A DNA stretch of 64,000 bases from an uncultured Muribaculum sp. (GTDB taxonomy: Bacteria; Bacteroidota; Bacteroidia; Bacteroidales; Muribaculaceae): assembly GCA_910578835.1 (NCBI GenBank), contig CAJTSK010000002.1, positions 62,001 to 126,000 on the forward strand. Reading direction: 5' to 3'. Below are positions 54,429 to 63,077 of the stretch, piece by piece. The notes below the pieces were generated by a model. That model was not told the DNA's origin and ran no database searches. It saw only the letters and a list, made by a program, of their open reading frames with translations. Position 1 is the stretch's first letter; every line of letters starts with the position of its first letter. Position numbers and translations under genes: made by a program.

Positions 54429-56318
54429 ATGAGCGATATAATTAGATTGTTGCCTGACTCGGTGGCAAACCAGATTGCGGCGGGAGAGGTGGTACAGCGC
54501 CCTGCCGCTGTGATTAAGGAACTTGTCGAAAATTCCGTTGATGCGGGCGCCACAATCATCAAAATAATAGTCAAGGATGCCGGGCGCACCCTTCTGCAGG
54601 TGGTTGACAACGGATGTGGCATGTCGCCTACCGATGCGCGACTTGCATTTGAACGTCATGCTACATCCAAGATTAGCAATCCTGCCGACCTCTTTGACTT
54701 GCACACAATGGGCTTCAGGGGCGAGGCGCTTGCGGCAATTAGCGCGACTTCACGCGTGGAGCTGCGCACCATGCGCAAGGATGACACTGTTGGCACCTGC
54801 GTCATCATCGAAGGCTCAAAAGTCGAGAGTCAGGAGCCTGACGTGTGTGCCCCGGGATGTAATCTCATGGTCAAGAATCTGTTTTTTAATCAACCGGCGC
54901 GCCGTAAGTTTCTGAAGAGTGATCATGTTGAGATGAATCATATCTTGCGCGAGTTTGAGCGTATGGCACTTGTCAATCCGGGTATAGAGTTTCAGCTCGT
55001 ACACAATGATGTGGTGCTTCATCAGCTTCTCGGCAGCTCATTTAAACGCAGGATTGTCGATTTATTCGGTAAGTCTATCGACAAGCAGCTTGTGCCGGTA
55101 GATACGGAAACATCGATTGTTAAAATCAGCGGATTTGTAAGCCGCCCTGAAAATGCCCGCAAACGCGGAGCCTTGCAATACCTGATGGTGAATGGGCGAA
55201 ACATGCGTCACCCTTATTTCCATAAGGCGGTCATGCATTGTTACGAACAGTTGATTCCCGCCGACGAGCAGCCGTGCTACTTTATAAACCTGACTGTAGA
55301 CCCGGGCACCATTGATGTCAATATCCATCCTACCAAAAATGAGATTAAATTTGAAAACGAGCAGCCGATATGGCAGATTCTTGTTGCGGCAATCAAGGAG
55401 GGGCTTGGCAAATTCAATGCTGTGCCTTCGATAGATTTTGATGTCGAGGATGCCCCGGAGATTCCGGTGTTCAACCCCGATGCAGATGCCTCTCACGGAC
55501 TTGACCTGGACTCGTCATATAATCCGTTTGCCACAAAAGGGTCGACAGGAACAGGTAGCGGTGGCGGTTCGACCGTATGTCGTCCATCGTCACTGAGCAT
55601 GAATCAGGATTGGGACAAACTCTATCAGGATTTTGAGCGTAAGCGCGATGAAGAACTGTCCAATATCAAGGCGAGCGCACTTAACTCTATGAATTTTGAT
55701 GAGATAGGAGAAGAGGAGGTGCCGGAGATGGATTTCTCATCCGGATTTGAGGCGACGGTGCCTGCAACTATGCAGCTGAAAGGACGTTACATTCTGTCTC
55801 CGTCGAAATCGGGTCTTACCGTGGTAGACCAGAACCGCGCTCATGTGCGCATACTTTATGACCGCTATCTTGACCTCGCACGACTGGAGGCTCTTAGCTC
55901 GCAGCGTGTCATATTCCCTGAAGTGCTTGAACTGTCGCCGTCACAGTCGGTGTTTCTTGAAGGAATCGTCGATGAACTAACCGCGCTTGGCTTTGATATA
56001 TCATTTCTCGGCGACAACAGCTGGACGGTAAACGGATTGCCATCGGTGCTTAATGATGTAAATCCGCGCGAACTGATGATGTCAATGCTTGAGACAGTGA
56101 TGGATACAGGTGAGACACTTGGTGAAAGCATGCGTGAACGTATAGCCTTGTCCATGGCTAAATCAGCGGCGATAAAGCCGGGTCAGCAACTATCATCGGC
56201 TGAGATGGATCACATATTGAGCGACTTGTTCAAGCTTGCGACTCCTAACTATACGCCCGACGGCAAACTGGTGCTTAGCGTGATTACTACCGATGACATC
56301 GCGAGGCTGTTTGCATAG
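54429..56318 (+). CDS. mutL: DNA mismatch repair protein MutL
   Basis: 629 residues. The N-terminal GHKL ATPase is intact: ELVENSVDAGA, DNGCGM, HATSKI and GFRGEALAAI. The C-terminal dimerisation domain is also present. Its endonuclease motifs look lost: the place of DQHAX2EX4E is D467-QNRAHVRILYD, with no glutamates at the metal sites, and the CPHGRP-like motif is NYTPDGKL (607-614). By the established rule, MutL without this site should not nick DNA by itself, so it may need another nuclease. Its last codons carry the -33 element of the next gene. Confidence 0.94.
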   Translation: MSDIIRLLPDSVANQIAAGEVVQRPAAVIKELVENSVDAGATIIKIIVKDAGRTLLQVVDNGCGMSPTDARLAFERHATSKISNPADLFDLHTMGFRGEALAAISATSRVELRTMRKDDTVGTCVIIEGSKVESQEPDVCAPGCNLMVKNLFFNQPARRKFLKSDHVEMNHILREFERMALVNPGIEFQLVHNDVVLHQLLGSSFKRRIVDLFGKSIDKQLVPVDTETSIVKISGFVSRPENARKRGALQYLMVNGRNMRHPYFHKAVMHCYEQLIPADEQPCYFINLTVDPGTIDVNIHPTKNEIKFENEQPIWQILVAAIKEGLGKFNAVPSIDFDVEDAPEIPVFNPDADASHGLDLDSSYNPFATKGSTGTGSGGGSTVCRPSSLSMNQDWDKLYQDFERKRDEELSNIKASALNSMNFDEIGEEEVPEMDFSSGFEATVPATMQLKGRYILSPSKSGLTVVDQNRAHVRILYDRYLDLARLEALSSQRVIFPEVLELSPSQSVFLEGIVDELTALGFDISFLGDNSWTVNGLPSVLNDVNPRELMMSMLETVMDTGETLGESMRERIALSMAKSAAIKPGQQLSSAEMDHILSDLFKLATPNYTPDGKLVLSVITTDDIARLFA

Positions 56319-56341
56319 GTGACAAACATTTATTACCTTTG
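56310..56341 (+). promoter_or_regulatory. Promoter of the outer-membrane barrel gene, inside mutL 3' end
   Basis: TTTG (56310-56313) within the last mutL codons, an exact 20-bp spacer, and TACCTTTG (56334-56341). The predicted start near 56347 excludes the ATG at 56339 and supports ATG 56363. Confidence 0.72.
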
Positions 56342-56362
56342 CCTAAAATATTAAAACCTATA

Positions 56363-56980
56363 ATGCGAAAATTAATAATATGCCTCGCCTTTTTGGCGGC
56401 AGCCTTATCGGGACTCAACATGTCGGCTCAATTCCGTTATGGTCCCATGGTCGGATTGACAGTGACCGACTTGAAGTTTAAGCAAGACCTTATCACCGTT
56501 GATAAGAGTGTCGGATTTTCAGCCGGTGTTGCTACCGAATTGATGTTTCCCGGAATAGGTTTCGGCGTTGATGCCGGTCTTTTCTATGAACAGCGTGGTG
56601 CCACTCTCAATCTCGGAGAGCGCGAGGTGTGGGCATCGCAGGGATATGGCAGGGAGCGTTCTTATCTGCACTATCTTGAAATACCGGTGCATCTGCGTTT
56701 CAAGTGGACACGCATGAATGGTCTTGAGGATTATGTGGCGCCGTTTGTGTTCGGAGGACCTTCATTCGGTATCTTGATGGGTCATAGTCATGTAAAGGCG
56801 TTGCAATATGCCGGTGGTGATGTGGGCATGACTGTAGGTGGCGGTCTTGAATTGTTCCGCAACTGGCAGGTGCAGTGCAGCTACACCTGGGGAATTGTCT
56901 ACGCTGAAAAAACAAAACTTCTTGATGACTTCAGCGCGAAAAACCGCACACTCAATGTGCGTGTGGTCTATCTTTTCTGA
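56363..56980 (+). CDS. PorT-family outer membrane beta-barrel protein
   Basis: 205 residues from ATG at 56363, which gives a clear signal peptide (MRKLIICLAFLAAALSGLNMSA). The rest alternates polar and hydrophobic residues in short strands (GVDAGLFYEQRGA; HYLEIPVHLRFKW; APFVFGGPSFGIL) and ends in a Phe (VRVVYLF), as in small eight-stranded barrels. PorT-like proteins are abundant in Bacteroidetes; individual roles are mostly unknown. It has its own promoter and terminator. Confidence 0.85.
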   Translation: MRKLIICLAFLAAALSGLNMSAQFRYGPMVGLTVTDLKFKQDLITVDKSVGFSAGVATELMFPGIGFGVDAGLFYEQRGATLNLGEREVWASQGYGRERSYLHYLEIPVHLRFKWTRMNGLEDYVAPFVFGGPSFGILMGHSHVKALQYAGGDVGMTVGGGLELFRNWQVQCSYTWGIVYAEKTKLLDDFSAKNRTLNVRVVYLF

Positions 56981-57002
56981 CACCGACATTATCACTATAC
57001 AG

Positions 57003-57026
57003 AGCCGCCTCAGGGCGGCTTTTTTG
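57003..57026. terminator. Terminator between the barrel gene and the HsdR_N-type gene
   Basis: GC-rich stem AGCCGCC/GGCGGCT with a TCAG loop and a T-run on the plus strand. It is the stop for the plus gene ending at 56980 and lies just beyond the minus gene ending at 57045. Confidence 0.85.
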
Positions 57027-57044
57027 TTTTGCGGGAATGGAATC

Positions 57045-57491
57045 TTATAGCTCCGAATAGGCGGGGATACCGGGCAGAAACTTGTAGGTGGAGTGCTCGT
57101 AGTCAATAGCGCAGCAATAATGATTAAGCCCGTTGGATACGATAAGATACCGCGCGTGAAGCACCATATTGTATCGCACAATCTGGTCAAATGTAGTCTG
57201 TGATATGGTCACCTCGGGCGACTTATATTCAATTATCATAACGGTCTTGCCGGAGTGGTCCACTACGATGCTGTCACATCTGCGTCGCGTACCGTTCAGG
57301 GTTATCCCTACTTCGTTAGCCATCAGCGGTGCCGGATATCCCTTGTGGGTGATAAGATACTCGATAAAATGCTGCCTGACCCACTCCTCGGGGGTGACTG
57401 CGACATATTTCAACCGTAACCGGTCAAATATCTTTACGCCATCGCTGTCGCGGCGCAGTTTGTAATCGTAGGCTGGCAGATTGAGTTTCAT
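57045..57491 (-). CDS. HsdR_N-type PD-(D/E)XK nuclease-fold protein
   Basis: 148 residues, matching the N-terminal domain of type I restriction HsdR subunits (HSDR_N_2-like). Nuclease residues are visible: the acidic residue in NEVGITLNGTRRRCDSIVV and the IIEYK core (MIIEYKSPEV). No helicase domain follows and no hsdM/hsdS is near, so it is not a restriction enzyme. In other Bacteroidales, from memory, a protein like this sits next to holA, as it does here divergently. Function unknown; a role in DNA maintenance is inferred only from fold and neighbour. Confidence 0.82.
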   Translation of the reverse strand: MKLNLPAYDYKLRRDSDGVKIFDRLRLKYVAVTPEEWVRQHFIEYLITHKGYPAPLMANEVGITLNGTRRRCDSIVVDHSGKTVMIIEYKSPEVTISQTTFDQIVRYNMVLHARYLIVSNGLNHYCCAIDYEHSTYKFLPGIPAYSEL

Positions 57492-57502
57492 CTCACGCTA
57501 AA

Positions 57503-57534
57503 TTTGTCGAACACGGAAAATTTCTGTAAATTTA
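57503..57534 (+). promoter_or_regulatory. Promoter of holA
   Basis: TTTG (57503-57506), a 20-bp spacer, TAAATTTA (57527-57534), one mismatch at the final base. The ATG at 57554 is about 14 nt after the predicted start. The divergent HsdR_N-type gene begins 11 nt from the -33 element. Confidence 0.58.
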
Positions 57535-57553
57535 CAAAAATAAAATTATAACT

Positions 57554-58591
57554 ATGGCGGCTGTACCCAAGTCAATGACATTTGATGAAATCGTCATGCA
57601 GATAAATGCGCGTAATTATGCGCCGGTCTATATCCTGCATGGCACCGAGGGATATTATATCGATGAATTGCTAAAGCGTTTTGAAGCGATTATCCCGGAA
57701 GGTGACCGTGATTTCAACCTCTACACCATGTATGCGCCTGAAGTCGAGATGGACACTGTCATGGATGCGTGTCGCCGTTATCCGATGATGGCTGATGTGC
57801 AGGTGGTAATACTGAAAGAGGCGCAGTCCATAAAGTCAACCCAGCTTGACCGACTGCACCTGTATGCGTCGCAGCCTTCCCTTTCAACAGTGCTTGTCGT
57901 GGCTTGTCGAGGTGACAAGTGCAAGGCTAAGGAGCTGATGGCTCAAGCCGGAGCCCACGGCGGCGTGATATTTGAGTCGCAGTCACTTAAAGACACTGAG
58001 GTAGGACGCACTATCAGTGGCTATATAAAGAAAAAAGGATTGAACATCGAGGCAAAGGGCTTGGGTATGCTTCGGGATTTTGTCGGCACCGACCTGTCGC
58101 GGCTTCATAGCGAGATTGACAAGCTTACCGTGGCGTTGCCGGCGGGTGCTACGGTGACACCTGAAGTTATTGAGAATCTGATAGGCATCAGCAAAGATTA
58201 TAACAATTTTGAGCTTATCAGCGCTCTTGCCACCAAGAATGCCAAGCGTGCGTTCACGATAGTCAACCATTTCCGTCGCGACCCGAAGCGCAATCCTTTT
58301 GTCGTGACGATAAGCAGTATATGGAATTATTTTTCAAGTCTGCTTGTACTGCTTTATACCAAGGACAAGAGCGATGCCGGACTTTGCGCGGCGTTAGGAA
58401 GAAAAGGTAATTGGCTGCCTACTGACTACAAGGAGGGGCTGCGCAATTACAATGCGTGGAAACTGATTGAGATTATCCACGCGATAAGGGTGGCTGATGC
58501 CAACAGTAAAGGCGTGGACTCACGCATGGATCCCTATGACATACTTAATGACCTTGTGTTCCATATTCTTACCGCTCCCGGTAAGATTTAG
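57554..58591 (+). CDS. holA: DNA polymerase III subunit delta
   Basis: 345 residues, usual length for delta. N-terminal PVYILHGTEGYYIDELL is the HolA start, FNLYTMYAPEV and the helical AAA+ lid (FVGTDLSRLHSEIDKL) follow, and the C-terminal helical collar domain runs to the end. Delta opens the sliding clamp as part of the clamp loader. Its stop overlaps by four bases the stop of the converging barrel gene at 58588. Confidence 0.93.
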   Translation: MAAVPKSMTFDEIVMQINARNYAPVYILHGTEGYYIDELLKRFEAIIPEGDRDFNLYTMYAPEVEMDTVMDACRRYPMMADVQVVILKEAQSIKSTQLDRLHLYASQPSLSTVLVVACRGDKCKAKELMAQAGAHGGVIFESQSLKDTEVGRTISGYIKKKGLNIEAKGLGMLRDFVGTDLSRLHSEIDKLTVALPAGATVTPEVIENLIGISKDYNNFELISALATKNAKRAFTIVNHFRRDPKRNPFVVTISSIWNYFSSLLVLLYTKDKSDAGLCAALGRKGNWLPTDYKEGLRNYNAWKLIEIIHAIRVADANSKGVDSRMDPYDILNDLVFHILTAPGKI

Positions 58592-59274
58592 CGTATGCGG
58601 TAAGAGTAACCGAGGGTAACCATTATCGACATGCCTCGCGAGGCGGAAAATGTGTCGCGACGGTCATCAGGGAAGATATTGCCTATGCCGAAATAGTAAC
58701 GTGCTTCAAGATTTATGATATTGCGGCGCTTGATTATAAACTCTATTCCGGCACCGCCTGAGATACCATAGTCAAATTTTTTAGACGGCTCCATCCACAT
58801 CTGGTCGGTCATGCGCAGAGGAGGAAAGTCGGGATAGGCACCGATGTTGGTCACGTCAAAATTAGCGGAATAGCTTGTGCCGACCATGTAGCCCACCTCC
58901 GGTCCGAGGTTGACAAATCCCTTGACGGTATTATTGCCGAAAAAGATGCTGGTGAGCAAAGGTATCTGTATATAGTCAAGATGACGTTCATACTCAAATG
59001 GCGCGCCTTCAAAGTTTTCTTTCCATCCGCGTTGCTCGTAGTTGATTTCGGCGATAAGACCGAAATTGCGTTCTTCCCAATACTTGAATGTTACGCCGGC
59101 GGTTTTTCCCAATACAAACGACTGCTTGGTGCTTGGCGAAAACGACATCTTGGACATCGTGATACCCGCTTTGCCGCCGATTGACACTTTTGACACATAG
59201 TGAGCCTGGGCGCTTGCGACCTGTATTGAGAATATGCAGCACACTGCTGCAATCAATGACTTCAGTCTGTTCAT
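58588..59274 (-). CDS. PorT-like outer membrane beta-barrel protein
   Basis: 228 residues, signal peptide about 1-22 (SIQVASAQA). Strand-rich middle (VSIGGKAGITMSKM; NFGLIAEINYEQRGW; LGPEVGYMVGTSYS) and a terminal aromatic/charged strand (VTLGYSYRIR). It belongs to the same broad family as the barrel at 56363 but the two share little sequence. Its ATG overlaps the stop of the LysM protein gene by four bases, which suggests a shared envelope role. Confidence 0.85.
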   Translation of the reverse strand: MNRLKSLIAAVCCIFSIQVASAQAHYVSKVSIGGKAGITMSKMSFSPSTKQSFVLGKTAGVTFKYWEERNFGLIAEINYEQRGWKENFEGAPFEYERHLDYIQIPLLTSIFFGNNTVKGFVNLGPEVGYMVGTSYSANFDVTNIGAYPDFPPLRMTDQMWMEPSKKFDYGISGGAGIEFIIKRRNIINLEARYYFGIGNIFPDDRRDTFSASRGMSIMVTLGYSYRIR

Positions 59275-61073
59275 TCTACTGAATGTTTGTCGATTAGTCC
59301 CGATGGACGGAACTCGATGAAGTATAATGTATCGTTGACCTGTCCGGCACCTTCATTGGTTCCTGTAAAGTGGAATCCACTTTGCACGCCGTCATAATAA
59401 TACTTTGAGTCGAGCAGTTTGCCACCGGTCTCGTTTATAGATTTCAACAGGTAATATCCGGCATCAAATCCAAGGATGCCTTGCACCGGCACTGCCTGTA
59501 TCATTGATGTACCGAACCAATTTTTATATCTTTCTGCAATATCCTTGCTCCTATAGCTGTTGTCATCGTTGTAGAAGCGAGAGTAGATGGTAGCGTCAAG
59601 GAAATGCAGGTTTTCAAGCGCGTTGCCACGGAATGTAATCCATTCCGGATAACCGAATATGCGTATCTGGTTGTTGTCGGCATGGTGCTCGCGGAATGTC
59701 TTCAGCGCGCCCGCGATGTGGCTGAATTCGGTAGAAGTACCTGATTCAGGTATAAACATGTAGTACCCGTCGGAATCAAGAGAAGCGAGGTCGCTCTCCT
59801 TAAGATAACTTGTATAGGGTATCTCGATGTAATTTCTTCCTCTTACATTCAGGCTTTCGCGAAGTTGTGCGGTGAAATCTTTCTTATCGGTCTTTCCATC
59901 GCGCGGTGTCAGGAATACCGGGGTGTACTGCGGATAAAGCCTGTGAAATTCTGAAATAGCCTTGGGGTAAACCGCAGAGTGGGTGATATTGGCTTGCAGA
60001 ATATCAGGATTTTTAAGATACTCTGTGTTTTTGACAGCAAAAATATTGAACACTGCAGCTCCACGCTCGCGGGCGAAACGCGCGATAGCATCAAGCTGGT
60101 CATTGTCATCGGGGGTGATTATCACATCGACATTTTCAAGTTCCGGTTTGCCGAGTATATTCACTACGGTATCAAGGCTTGACGCAGAGTCATAGGCGCG
60201 TATTGCGATTTTGCGTTCGCTGTTGCGCAATGAATCAGCGGCGAGAAGCATACCACGGTAAAATTCTGTGTAAAGCTGTGTCTGCTTATCGATATTTTCC
60301 GAGTCAAGCATGAAGGGGAGTATGACCGCTATGTTGGTAGTCTCTTTTACATTTTCTGTCGTATCAGTCGGGTCGGTTTCTTCCGGGAGTGTTGACAGGT
60401 GGGTTGAGTCAGCAGTCGTGTCTACCTCTGGAGTGGTTGCAACGGATGCCGGAGAGGGCACTGTTGTCGTAACAGGAGAAGTGACCGTGACGGTGGTCGG
60501 CTCCGGGGTCGGGGAGGTCTCTATGGCAGCAGGGGCTGTCTTGGTCTCCGGCTCGGGAGTCTGACAGGAGTCGGGGAGCAGGAGCAGGGTGCCATGTTTC
60601 AATCCGTTGTTAAGAGAAGGGTTGAGTTCGATTAACTGAGTCTCGGAAATTCCATACCGCTTACATATGCCATATATGGTCTCGCCCTTTGCCACATGAT
60701 GTACGGCAGCTTTAGGGTAAGACATCTTATTGCCGTTGTCAGTAGCCAGATATACCTTGGACTTTTTATCGTTTGCACCCGATTTGACTGATTCGTTGTC
60801 TTTTGCTCCCAGTTCGGGAAATTCTGCGACAGGGAAATATAGCACCGCTCCGGCACGTAATCCGTCGGCTACCGATGGATTGTATTGAACGAGCTGTGAT
60901 TTGGTTATGCCAAATTCCTTACACAGACCATATACTGTCTCTTTGGGCTGAACTTCGTAATAATAACATTCCTGACCGTTAATCATGCGGGTAGGAAGAT
61001 TGGCTGCGTTTACCGATGCCGCCAGCATGACAGCACCTAAAGGCAAAATATTTAACTTGCTATGAAATTTCAT
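59271..61073 (-). CDS. LysM-domain protein fused to a periplasmic binding-protein-like domain
   Basis: 600 residues. A signal peptide (about 1-23) is followed by two LysM peptidoglycan-binding repeats: YYYEVQPKETVYGLCKEFGI (about 37-80) and HHVAKGETIYGICKRYGI (about 128-170). A Thr/Pro-rich linker (about 175-240) leads to a type I periplasmic binding-protein-like domain (about 245-600, start TTNIAVILPFM). Such fusions are common in Bacteroidetes and may sense or organise the cell wall, with a passing likeness to LpoA. Ligand unknown. It is coupled to the barrel gene downstream. Confidence 0.85.
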   Translation of the reverse strand: MKFHSKLNILPLGAVMLAASVNAANLPTRMINGQECYYYEVQPKETVYGLCKEFGITKSQLVQYNPSVADGLRAGAVLYFPVAEFPELGAKDNESVKSGANDKKSKVYLATDNGNKMSYPKAAVHHVAKGETIYGICKRYGISETQLIELNPSLNNGLKHGTLLLLPDSCQTPEPETKTAPAAIETSPTPEPTTVTVTSPVTTTVPSPASVATTPEVDTTADSTHLSTLPEETDPTDTTENVKETTNIAVILPFMLDSENIDKQTQLYTEFYRGMLLAADSLRNSERKIAIRAYDSASSLDTVVNILGKPELENVDVIITPDDNDQLDAIARFARERGAAVFNIFAVKNTEYLKNPDILQANITHSAVYPKAISEFHRLYPQYTPVFLTPRDGKTDKKDFTAQLRESLNVRGRNYIEIPYTSYLKESDLASLDSDGYYMFIPESGTSTEFSHIAGALKTFREHHADNNQIRIFGYPEWITFRGNALENLHFLDATIYSRFYNDDNSYRSKDIAERYKNWFGTSMIQAVPVQGILGFDAGYYLLKSINETGGKLLDSKYYYDGVQSGFHFTGTNEGAGQVNDTLYFIEFRPSGLIDKHSVE

Positions 61074-61098
61074 ATCAGTCGATTGCTGTTTAATTACG

Positions 61099-61106
61099 CA
61101 AAGTTA
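61099..61106 (-). promoter_or_regulatory. -7 element of the LysM-protein gene
   Basis: Minus-strand TAACTTTG, a full match to TAnnTTTG, 26 nt before the ATG at 61073. No strong -33 partner visible. Confidence 0.45.
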
Positions 61107-61215
61107 CAAAATAATCCCGTTATGCCACGCAATTCCCTTAATAAATGATGAGCCTTGAGCACTGACTCAAGCCTTAAGTCTCTCTATGCCGGTTTTCCAT
61201 GGTTTGTAAAAGAGG

Positions 61216-61250
61216 AAAGACGTGTCACCCAAAGCGGGTGACACGTCTTT
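61216..61250 (-). terminator. Hairpin terminator after the OmpA-family gene
   Basis: Perfect 15-bp stem AAAGACGTGTCACCC/GGGTGACACGTCTTT around the loop AAAGC. It is 20 nt after the stop at 61271. Its T-run is short (TTT) in either direction. Confidence 0.75.
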
Positions 61251-61270
61251 CTGTAAGTTGGGAGTGGTGA

Positions 61271-61966
61271 TTATAGAGAGCCGTTTTCTGCTTCCTTTAC
61301 CATCTCGGGGCTTGCTGTGATGTAGATTTCCACGCGACGGTTCTGGGCACGACCTGCTGCAGTCTCGTTGGATGCCACATAGTCAGCCATAGGTATGCCT
61401 TTGGCGGTCAAGCGAGTGGGGCTTACACCTGAGTTTACAAGGTAGGTAAGCACTGCATCGGCACGCTCGTTGGAAAGCTTTTCATTGACAGCATATGAAC
61501 CGGTGTTGTCGGTGAAACCGAGAATCTGTACATCGGTAAGCGGATTCTGTTTCAATGATACTGCAAAACGGCTAAGATCGTTCTGGGCTGCGGTGTTAAG
61601 TGTATATTTTCCGGTGGGGAATAGTATGCCGCCGTCAAATGTCACCTTGATAGCCTGCAGACCGTTCTGGTCGGTGGTCTGTTCTACCTGTGCATCGGGA
61701 AGTGTAGCTTCGAGCTGCTTCTGCTGATTATCCATCTTCTTTCCAATCAAGGCACCTGCGCCTGCACCTACGGCTGCACCGATGGCACTGCCGATACCTG
61801 CGCCTTTTCCTCCGCCGATAATGGCACCGAGACCAGCGCCTACGGCAGCGCCGCCACCACCGCCAATGAGGGCGCCCTTGCCGGTGTTGGTCATTGAATT
61901 ACAACCTGAAGAGAGAAGCATGCATGCTGCCAGCAGCGATGCGCCTGTAATTTTGAGAATCTTCAT
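61271..61966 (-). CDS. Glycine-zipper OmpA-family lipoprotein
   Basis: 231 residues. Lipobox LSSGC with the lipidated C22 follows a hydrophobic signal. A Gly/Ala-rich glycine-zipper region (about 30-75) is followed by an OmpA-like peptidoglycan-binding domain (VTFDGGILFPTGKYTL; ILGFTDNTGS; LSNERADAVLTYL; NRRVEIYI). It should tether the outer membrane to peptidoglycan, as in Pal-like or YiaD-like proteins. The zipper may insert in or cross the membrane. Confidence 0.92.
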   Translation of the reverse strand: MKILKITGASLLAACMLLSSGCNSMTNTGKGALIGGGGGAAVGAGLGAIIGGGKGAGIGSAIGAAVGAGAGALIGKKMDNQQKQLEATLPDAQVEQTTDQNGLQAIKVTFDGGILFPTGKYTLNTAAQNDLSRFAVSLKQNPLTDVQILGFTDNTGSYAVNEKLSNERADAVLTYLVNSGVSPTRLTAKGIPMADYVASNETAAGRAQNRRVEIYITASPEMVKEAENGSL

Positions 61967-62002
61967 TTTCGTATTTTAATTAAATTAATAAAATTTAAAC
62001 CA

Positions 62003-62010
62003 CAAAGTTA
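62003..62010 (-). promoter_or_regulatory. -7 element of the OmpA-family gene
   Basis: Minus-strand TAACTTTG, a full match to TAnnTTTG, about 37 nt before ATG 61966. The -33 position reads TTTT. Confidence 0.48.
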
Positions 62011-62103
62011 ATAAATGCGTTGTATATAAAAAAATGAATCACAACTAATATTTTTAATACAAGATAAATGGAAAAATTGTTTTTAGACTTGCGGGATTTT
62101 CAG

Positions 62104-62111
62104 TAAGTTTG
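62104..62111 (+). promoter_or_regulatory. -7 element of the EamA transporter gene
   Basis: TAAGTTTG, a full match to TAnnTTTG, 27 nt before ATG 62138. No good -33 at 19-21 bp. It is back to back with the OmpA-family promoter. Confidence 0.47.
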
Positions 62112-62137
62112 CAAACATATTCAATATATATAGGCAG

Positions 62138-63061
62138 ATGATGGATAGTAAATTCAAGATAGCCCGGGGTTCCTTGATATGGTTTCATCTCGGAGCTATT
62201 TTAACAATAATAGCATGGGGTGTGTCGTTTGTCTCCACTAAGGTGCTGCTTGAAAATGACCTGCAGCCTACCGAGGTATATGTCTATCGTACATTACTCG
62301 CTTACCTTATGGTGTTGTGTGTATGTCACAAACGGATTTTCTCCAATTCTTGGCGCGATGAACTGCTTTTCGTGGCGTGTGGTCTTTGTGCCGGCTCACT
62401 TTATTTCATCGCGGAAAACACCGCGCTGGAATACACGCTTGTTTCCAATGTGTCATTAATAGTGACGCTTGCCCCGTTGCTGACCACGCTCCTTGTCGGT
62501 GCAATCTATAAGAGCGAAAAGCCCGGCAAGGGGGTGCTCGCAGGCTCTTTGATTGCCTTGACGGGAGTAGGTTTTGTGATATTCAACAGTAGTTTCGTGC
62601 TTGACGTGAAGCCGTTGGGCGACCTGTTGTCGCTTGCTGCAGCACTCTCGTGGGCGGTATATTCTCTTGTATTACGTAAACTCAATGCGTTCTATTCGGT
62701 GATGTTTATATCGCGCAAGACATTTTTCTACGGAATGCTGACAGCTATCCCGTTTATGTGCATGCAATCAACCCACACGCCTCTATCTGTGTTTCAGCGT
62801 GTCGATGTATGGTCCAATTTCCTTTTCCTTGGACTATTCTGCTCTATGCTTGCCTTCATAATATGGGCATGGGTCAACAAAGGTCTTGGTGCCATCAAGG
62901 CAAACAATTACCTGTATTTCCAGCCGATTGTGACGCTTGTTGCCTCTGCCCTGCTACTCGGAGAGAAGGTGTCGTTGATAGGTTACACCGGTTGTGCGCT
63001 CATCCTTTTAGGTGTGTGGGCAAGTGACCGTTGGGGCGGCAGCAAGATTCCGAAGCATTAG
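62138..63061 (+). CDS. EamA/DMT-family transporter
   Basis: 307 residues with about ten hydrophobic helices in two EamA halves (ITIAWGVSFVSTKVLLENDLQ starts the first; GDLLSLAAALSWAVYSLVLRKL the second). DMT proteins move metabolites such as amino acids or nucleotide sugars. Substrate unknown. It is a single gene that converges on the minus-strand gene ending at 63078. Confidence 0.9.
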   Translation: MMDSKFKIARGSLIWFHLGAILTIIAWGVSFVSTKVLLENDLQPTEVYVYRTLLAYLMVLCVCHKRIFSNSWRDELLFVACGLCAGSLYFIAENTALEYTLVSNVSLIVTLAPLLTTLLVGAIYKSEKPGKGVLAGSLIALTGVGFVIFNSSFVLDVKPLGDLLSLAAALSWAVYSLVLRKLNAFYSVMFISRKTFFYGMLTAIPFMCMQSTHTPLSVFQRVDVWSNFLFLGLFCSMLAFIIWAWVNKGLGAIKANNYLYFQPIVTLVASALLLGEKVSLIGYTGCALILLGVWASDRWGGSKIPKH

Positions 63062-63077
63062 AGCGCGTTCCTCAGCG

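Noticed and set aside
57045..57491. Remnant of a type I restriction system
   Set aside because: There is no hsdM, hsdS or helicase part, the frame is intact, and the gene looks like a stand-alone domain protein.
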